Shown here: positions 60,011 to 64,000 of the stretch, piece by piece
Numbering within the stretch: the first letter of the stretch is position 1
Layout of the letters: the number at the start of each line of letters is the position of its first letter
The notes under the pieces: model-generated
Databases searched by the model: none
Told to the model about the DNA's origin: nothing
The model's input: only the letters and a program-made list of their open reading frames with translations
Position numbers and translations under genes: made by a program
Assembly: GCF_000422805.1 (NCBI RefSeq)
Contig: NZ_KE383925.1
Span: forward strand, 255,107-319,106
DNA length: 64,000 bases
From: Nocardioides halotolerans DSM 19273
Lineage (GTDB): Bacteria; Actinomycetota; Actinomycetes; Propionibacteriales; Nocardioidaceae
Direction of reading: 5' to 3'

Positions 60011-63000
60011 TCACGGGTGCCTGGGGTATTGGGCTGGCTCAACGGCTGCCGATGCGTGGGCCGACCCGGGGTGGGGCCACCAGCTGCCCTCCTCGAACAG
60101 CGCGGCGCAGGCCGGGACGACGAGAGTGCGCACGACGAAGGTGTCGAGCAAGAGCCCGGCAGCGACTGCGAAACCGGTCTGGGCGAGCGCCTCGACGGGA
60201 GAGAACAGCAGTGCCACGAAGGTGGAGGCGAAGATCAGGCCGGCGGCGGTGATGACGGGTCCGGTCGCGGTGACCGCGCGGGCAACCTGGTCGCGGTCCA
60301 GAGCGAGCCCGCTTTCGCGCATCCGGCTCATCAGCAGGATGTTGTAGTCCGCGCCGACGGCGACCAGGAGGACGAACACGATGACGGGGGCGGTGAAGTG
60401 GATGTCTTGTCCGCCCAGGTGCTGGAACACCAGGGTGGTCAACCCCAGCGCGGCCGCGCACGAGAGCACTACGGAGGCAAGCAGGTAGAGCGGTGCTGCC
60501 AGGGCACGCAGGGTCAGGATGAGGATGAGCAGCACCATCATGAGGACCGCCACAACCACCAGGACGGCATCGTCTTTCAGGTAGTGCGCCAGGTCGGCGC
60601 CCAGGCCGGCGGCGCCGGTAGCCAGGACCGTGGAGTCGTCCAGGCGGGTGTTGTTCATGGCCTGCTTCGCGGCGCCCTGGATCTCGTCGTAGCGCTCTTG
60701 GCCGGCGGGTGTGAGCGGGTCGGTGTCACCGGTCACCTGGATCCGCGCCAGCTTGCCGTCCTGGGAGAGGAACACGTCCCGGGCCAGCGCGAAGTCCGGC
60801 TTTTCGAGAGCGGAGGCGGGGAGGTAGAAGCCGCCGGCCTCGGGTGTGTCTGCACGCTGGTTGACGTCTTGGAGGTAGTCGCCGGAGTCGTCGAGCCCGT
60901 CTTGGAGTTGCTCGGTCTGGGTCAGGAGCTGCTCGATGCCCGGTGCGATGCCGGCGGCACCGGTCGCGAGCCGGTCGGTGCCCCCTTCTAGCTCGCCGAG
61001 CTTGTTGCTCAGCTGGGCTTGTCCATCGGCGATCCGGTTGCTGCCGGACTCTGCTTGCCGCAGCCCGGCGGCGAGCTGGTCGAGGCCGGTGGCGAGCTTG
61101 CTGTCCCCGGCAGCGATCTTGTCCGCTCCGGCGGCCGCGTCGGCGAGGCCGGGGAGGAGCTGGTCGCGTTGGCCAGCGTAGATCGTTCGTAGGCCCTCAC
61201 GGGAACGTCTGCAGATCGGGTCGGCAGTGCAGATCGGGTCGCCCTCTAGGGCCTCGACGATCATGCCGAGGCCGTCGACGGCTTGGGCGACCTGATCGTG
61301 TGCGGTTCGGAGGCCAGCGGCCAGCGTCGCCGCACCGTCCCGCAGCTGGCGGGCCCCGTCAGCGGCCTGACCCGTTCTGTCGGCGGCCTGGCCGAGGCCG
61401 CTGGCCATCCGCTTGCTTCCGTTGCTGAGCTCGGCCGCACCGTCTTCGGCTTTCCCGGCACCGGAGGAGACCTGGTTGAGGGCATCAGCCAGGTCGCCGG
61501 ACCCGGATGCGAGCTGCTCTAGCCCTGGCTCCCCGGACTCAAGCTTGCGGTCTGCCTGGTGGAGTCCTTCGGCGAGCTTGCCGAGCTGGTTGGCGATGGA
61601 CGCGGGTTTGAGACGCTTTCCGGCGGGCTGGGTGATACTGCGGACCTGGTCGACGCCGTCGACCTTGGCCACCGCGGTGCTGACCGCGTTCAGGACCGCA
61701 AGGTCGCGAGTGTTGGCCATGTCCTGGTCGGAACGGATGAGCACGTAGTCCGGCAGCGTCTGGTTCGGCGGGAAGTGCTCGGCCATCGCCGCAAGGCCCA
61801 CGTTGCTGGGGGTATCGGGTGGCTGGGCCGCCCGTTCGTCAAAGGAGAGCTGCATGGTGGGCAGCGCCAGAGCCAGAAGCACTAGAACGCTCACCCCTGC
61901 GACCACGACCCGGGCCGGATGGGTCCCCACGAGGCGGCCGGTGCGTGCCCACCGCGAATCCGCGCGGGCAATCGGGGCGGGGCCGATGCGCGGCCCAAAC
62001 CAACGAATCAGTGCGGGAGTGAAGGTCAGGCTCACCGCTACGGTGACCGCGACACAGATCGCCATCGGGGGGCCCGTGGTGGCAAAGATGGCGAGATCGG
62101 TGAAGCCCAGGCAGGTCGCGCCCAGGATGACTGTGGCCGCCGAAGCCAGTAGAGCCGGCCCGACGCGGGAGACCGACTCGGCGACCGCTTCGCTTGAGTC
62201 GAGGCCCCTGGCGTACTCCTCACGGAACCGGGAGATCAGAAAGACGCAGTAGTCGGTCCCGGCGCCCAAGGTGATAGCCACGACGAACGCGTCGGTGTAG
62301 GTGGACAGGGCCAGCCCATGTTCACCAGCCCAGGCCAGGGCGCCGCGGGTGCACAACAGGGCGATGCCGATGGTCACCAGCGACACGAGGACGGTGGCGA
62401 CCCGGCGGTAGACCAGCCACAGGATTCCGACCAGCAGGGCGAGGGAGACGGCCGTGATCTTCAACGACGCGTCGTTTACCGCCGTGGTCAGGTCCGTGAT
62501 CATCGCCGGGTCTCCGGTCACGTGGATCTCGGTGCCGGTCGGGGCGTCGAGATCGTCGACGACCGACCGTAGCCACTTCACGTCCTCGTCTGAGGCCGGC
62601 GACCCGACCGCGGATCGGAGCCCCACGACCAGGTAGGTCGCTTCGCCGTCCTTGCTAGTCATCGACCGCTTTGCCTGAGGCTCCTCGAGGTAGTCCTGGA
62701 CCTCCGAGACCCGTTCCGGCTCGTCCCCCAGGGCATGCACGAGGTCGGCGTAGACACGGCGGTCGGGGGCGCCCAGCCCGTTGTCGTTGGTGATGACCAC
62801 GAAGACGTAGGACTGGGTGTTGCCGGAACCGAACGCGTCGTCCATGACCCTCAGCCCATGCAGGGTCGGGGAGTCCTCCGGCAGGAACGCGGTGCTGCTG
62901 CGTTCGACCACCGTGCCCAGCGGGGTCACCAGCAGCGAGAGCGCCGCAGCCGCCAGCACCCAGCCGATCACCACCACGGCCGGGAAGCGGTGACCGACGC

Positions 63001-63061
63001 TGAGGGCAGACCGCAGCGGTCCACGGGTCCCGGCCCGATCGTCTCGACTCACTGAACACAA
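60011..63061 (-). CDS. Large MMPL exporter with heptad-repeat loop
   Basis: A 1016-residue MMPL/RND protein. The first membrane bundle includes the GAGTDYCVFLISRFREE motif, and the second has VAVGADYNILLMSRMRESG. Between them, residues about 470-680 form a long loop of ADGAxxLxxG-type repeats (GADKIAAGDSKLATGLDQLAAG and similar), the YhgE/Pip-like coiled segment. The C-terminus ends in a His/Pro-rich tail. It is likely an exporter of a hydrophobic compound, in one operon with the P450. Confidence 0.9.
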   Translation of the reverse strand: MCSVSRDDRAGTRGPLRSALSVGHRFPAVVVIGWVLAAAALSLLVTPLGTVVERSSTAFLPEDSPTLHGLRVMDDAFGSGNTQSYVFVVITNDNGLGAPDRRVYADLVHALGDEPERVSEVQDYLEEPQAKRSMTSKDGEATYLVVGLRSAVGSPASDEDVKWLRSVVDDLDAPTGTEIHVTGDPAMITDLTTAVNDASLKITAVSLALLVGILWLVYRRVATVLVSLVTIGIALLCTRGALAWAGEHGLALSTYTDAFVVAITLGAGTDYCVFLISRFREEYARGLDSSEAVAESVSRVGPALLASAATVILGATCLGFTDLAIFATTGPPMAICVAVTVAVSLTFTPALIRWFGPRIGPAPIARADSRWARTGRLVGTHPARVVVAGVSVLVLLALALPTMQLSFDERAAQPPDTPSNVGLAAMAEHFPPNQTLPDYVLIRSDQDMANTRDLAVLNAVSTAVAKVDGVDQVRSITQPAGKRLKPASIANQLGKLAEGLHQADRKLESGEPGLEQLASGSGDLADALNQVSSGAGKAEDGAAELSNGSKRMASGLGQAADRTGQAADGARQLRDGAATLAAGLRTAHDQVAQAVDGLGMIVEALEGDPICTADPICRRSREGLRTIYAGQRDQLLPGLADAAAGADKIAAGDSKLATGLDQLAAGLRQAESGSNRIADGQAQLSNKLGELEGGTDRLATGAAGIAPGIEQLLTQTEQLQDGLDDSGDYLQDVNQRADTPEAGGFYLPASALEKPDFALARDVFLSQDGKLARIQVTGDTDPLTPAGQERYDEIQGAAKQAMNNTRLDDSTVLATGAAGLGADLAHYLKDDAVLVVVAVLMMVLLILILTLRALAAPLYLLASVVLSCAAALGLTTLVFQHLGGQDIHFTAPVIVFVLLVAVGADYNILLMSRMRESGLALDRDQVARAVTATGPVITAAGLIFASTFVALLFSPVEALAQTGFAVAAGLLLDTFVVRTLVVPACAALFEEGSWWPHPGSAHASAAVEPAQYPRHP

Positions 63062-63082
63062 CCGATCGTCTGGATCACTGGT

Positions 63083-63099
63083 TTGTACTTCCAGTACAA
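63083..63099. promoter_or_regulatory. Inverted repeat between MMPL and TetR genes
   Basis: TTGTACT-TCC-AGTACAA has seven-base arms and a three-base spacer, in the 107-base spacer between the divergent large MMPL gene and the TetR gene at 63169. It is the best operator candidate for both. Confidence 0.6.
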
Positions 63100-63168
63100 C
63101 ATACGATGTGCACGACGTCGATACCGCCCGGGCCGCACCGGTCGGGCGGCAGAGAACAGAGGTGCGCG

Positions 63169-63768
63169 ATGAGGAAGCTGCCGGCGAAGCTGGCCAGCCA
63201 GTTGTACGGCGCGGCCGAGCTGATCGCGGAGCGCGGTCTGGACGGCACCAAGATCGAAGACATCGCCGAGGCCACCGGCATCCCGAAGGCCACGATCTAT
63301 TACCACCTCGACGGCAAGAACGCCGTGCTGGAGTTTCTCCTCAGCGACCTGTTGGACATGATCGCCGGCGCCGTCGGCGTTGCCGTGTCGAGCGCCGAGG
63401 ATGCGCGGACTCGACTCGAGGCCGCTGTCGTGGCGCAGCTGGGGGTAATGCTCGAGCATCCGTTCCTGTGTCGGGCATTGGTCGGCGACCTGGGGCGCGC
63501 GACTCGGCTGCCCGAGCTGGCGCTGGCGTTGCGGGCTGCGTTCTACGAACCGATCGAGCAGTTGTTGGCCGACGGCGTGGCTGATGGGTCGCTACGCCAG
63601 GTGCCCAACCCGGGCGCCGTGGCCTTGAGCGTCTTCGGTGCCATCACGGTCGCCGGCCTCACTGCGGCGGTGGAGGGGCCATCTGACGCCCCGTCGGCAG
63701 ACGCAGTGCGCTTGTCTGCGTCGATCTGCGAGTTGATCTTCGACGGCCTGGCGACGCGCGGAAGCTGA
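63169..63768 (+). CDS. TetR-family regulator divergent from the P450/MMPL operon
   Basis: A 199-residue TetR regulator with the HTH in GLDGTKIEDIAEATGIPKATIYYHLDGKNAV, with the recognition helix KATIYYHL. ATG 63169 is chosen because it begins the typical N-terminus, while longer starts cover the operator. It is divergent from the large MMPL gene and shares the spacer with the inverted repeat at 63083-63099, so it likely represses that operon. Confidence 0.93.
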   Translation: MRKLPAKLASQLYGAAELIAERGLDGTKIEDIAEATGIPKATIYYHLDGKNAVLEFLLSDLLDMIAGAVGVAVSSAEDARTRLEAAVVAQLGVMLEHPFLCRALVGDLGRATRLPELALALRAAFYEPIEQLLADGVADGSLRQVPNPGAVALSVFGAITVAGLTAAVEGPSDAPSADAVRLSASICELIFDGLATRGS

Positions 63769-63908
63769 GTTCGCACGTCGAGGACTTACGACCAGCACGT
63801 CACTTCAGACGGTCGGGCAGATTCCTGCCCGAGCTCCCTATCGACGCGACAGTCGCAGTCGCTGCGTGGACGGGTCCAGAGTCCGCGGATTCGAATCGTG
63901 TCCGCCTA

Positions 63909-64000
63909 GGGCATGTCTCCTAAGTCATCAGCCAGATGGTGATGGCGCGTAGGACGACGGCGCCTCGGTAGGTGACAGCGAGCTTGTCGTAGCGGGTGGC
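63909..64000 (-). mobile_element. End of an IS5-like insertion sequence (cut by window end)
   Basis: The last 92 bases are the left end of an IS. The sequence starting GGGCATGTCTCC is the likely terminal inverted repeat, at a CTA/GGG junction. On the reverse strand residues ATRYDKLAVTYRGAVVLRAI are the C-terminus of an IS5-family transposase. Confidence 0.75.
63920..64000 (-). CDS. IS5-family transposase, C-terminal fragment (cut by window end)
   Basis: The final 26 codons before a TAG stop read ATRYDKLAVTYRG...ITIWLMT, a characteristic actinobacterial IS5-family transposase ending. The rest of the gene lies outside the window. The stop codon is next to the presumed inverted repeat. Confidence 0.8.
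   Translation of the reverse strand, partial: ATRYDKLAVTYRGAVVLRAITIWLMT

Noticed and set aside
63868..63906. tRNA-like piece GGATTCGAATC resembling a T-arm near the right side
   Set aside because: No pairing stem, acceptor or anticodon arm can be built, and it does not match the fMet tRNA 3' end, so it is not accepted as attR.
1..64000. CRISPR arrays and rRNA genes
   Set aside because: No regularly spaced repeats and no rRNA-like sequence were seen on reading through both strands.

Overview
The window looks like the chromosome of a high-GC actinobacterium, most probably Nocardioides or a close relative in the Nocardioidaceae. The first 7.3 kb carries a gene order typical of that group: a NUDIX hydrolase, a DUF2342 zincin, moaE, a PDZ/Lon-like protease, a PPA1309-family protein and a UPF0182 membrane protein, followed by an initiator tRNA (fMet).

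Directly downstream of the tRNA, from about 7.43 kb, an integrative and conjugative element (ICE) begins. It opens with a small MerR-type excisionase and a tyrosine integrase. A reverse-strand block follows (three genes of unknown role, ssb and another unknown gene). Next comes a forward-strand, lower-GC cargo island (13.2-21.6 kb) with an OLD-family ATPase/Toprim protein, a lipoprotein, a PD-(D/E)XK nuclease-like protein and a large HNH-NACHT protein; I read it as an anti-phage defence island. From 21.7 to 35.4 kb lies a long reverse-strand conjugation operon: VirD4-type coupling protein, ArdC-like antirestriction protein, VirB4-type ATPase, SCO6880-family protein, VirB6/TrbL-like membrane protein, two small DUF6112-like membrane proteins, a cell-wall hydrolase, a ParB-like protein and a primase-polymerase. 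From 35.6 to 46.4 kb lies a complete-looking Tad/Flp pilus operon, also on the reverse strand. It is followed by a divergent MobF-type relaxase/helicase gene (46.8-50.3 kb).

Beyond the relaxase, 50.4-63.8 kb holds regulator/export/enzyme cargo. It contains a TetR-PaaI thioesterase-BtrH-like operon with a palindromic operator, an MMPL transporter with its own TetR and operator, a MarR regulator, and an operon of a large MMPL exporter, a cytochrome P450 and a TetR-like regulator, divergent from another TetR gene. The window ends inside an IS5-like insertion sequence. No second copy of the tRNA 3' end was found, so the right end of the ICE is outside the window or has decayed; whether 50.4-64 kb belongs to the element is open.

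How the parts fit: the integrase moves the element in and out of the fMet tRNA locus. The relaxase, coupling protein and type IV secretion proteins would transfer it, with the Tad pilus possibly helping mating contact. SSB, ArdC and the primase would protect and convert the incoming single strand, and the defence island would protect the new host. Local regulatory structures include a hairpin that hides the ssb ribosome-binding site, a terminator-like hairpin inside the conjugation operon, and perfect palindromes upstream of the primase and three TetR-type genes.
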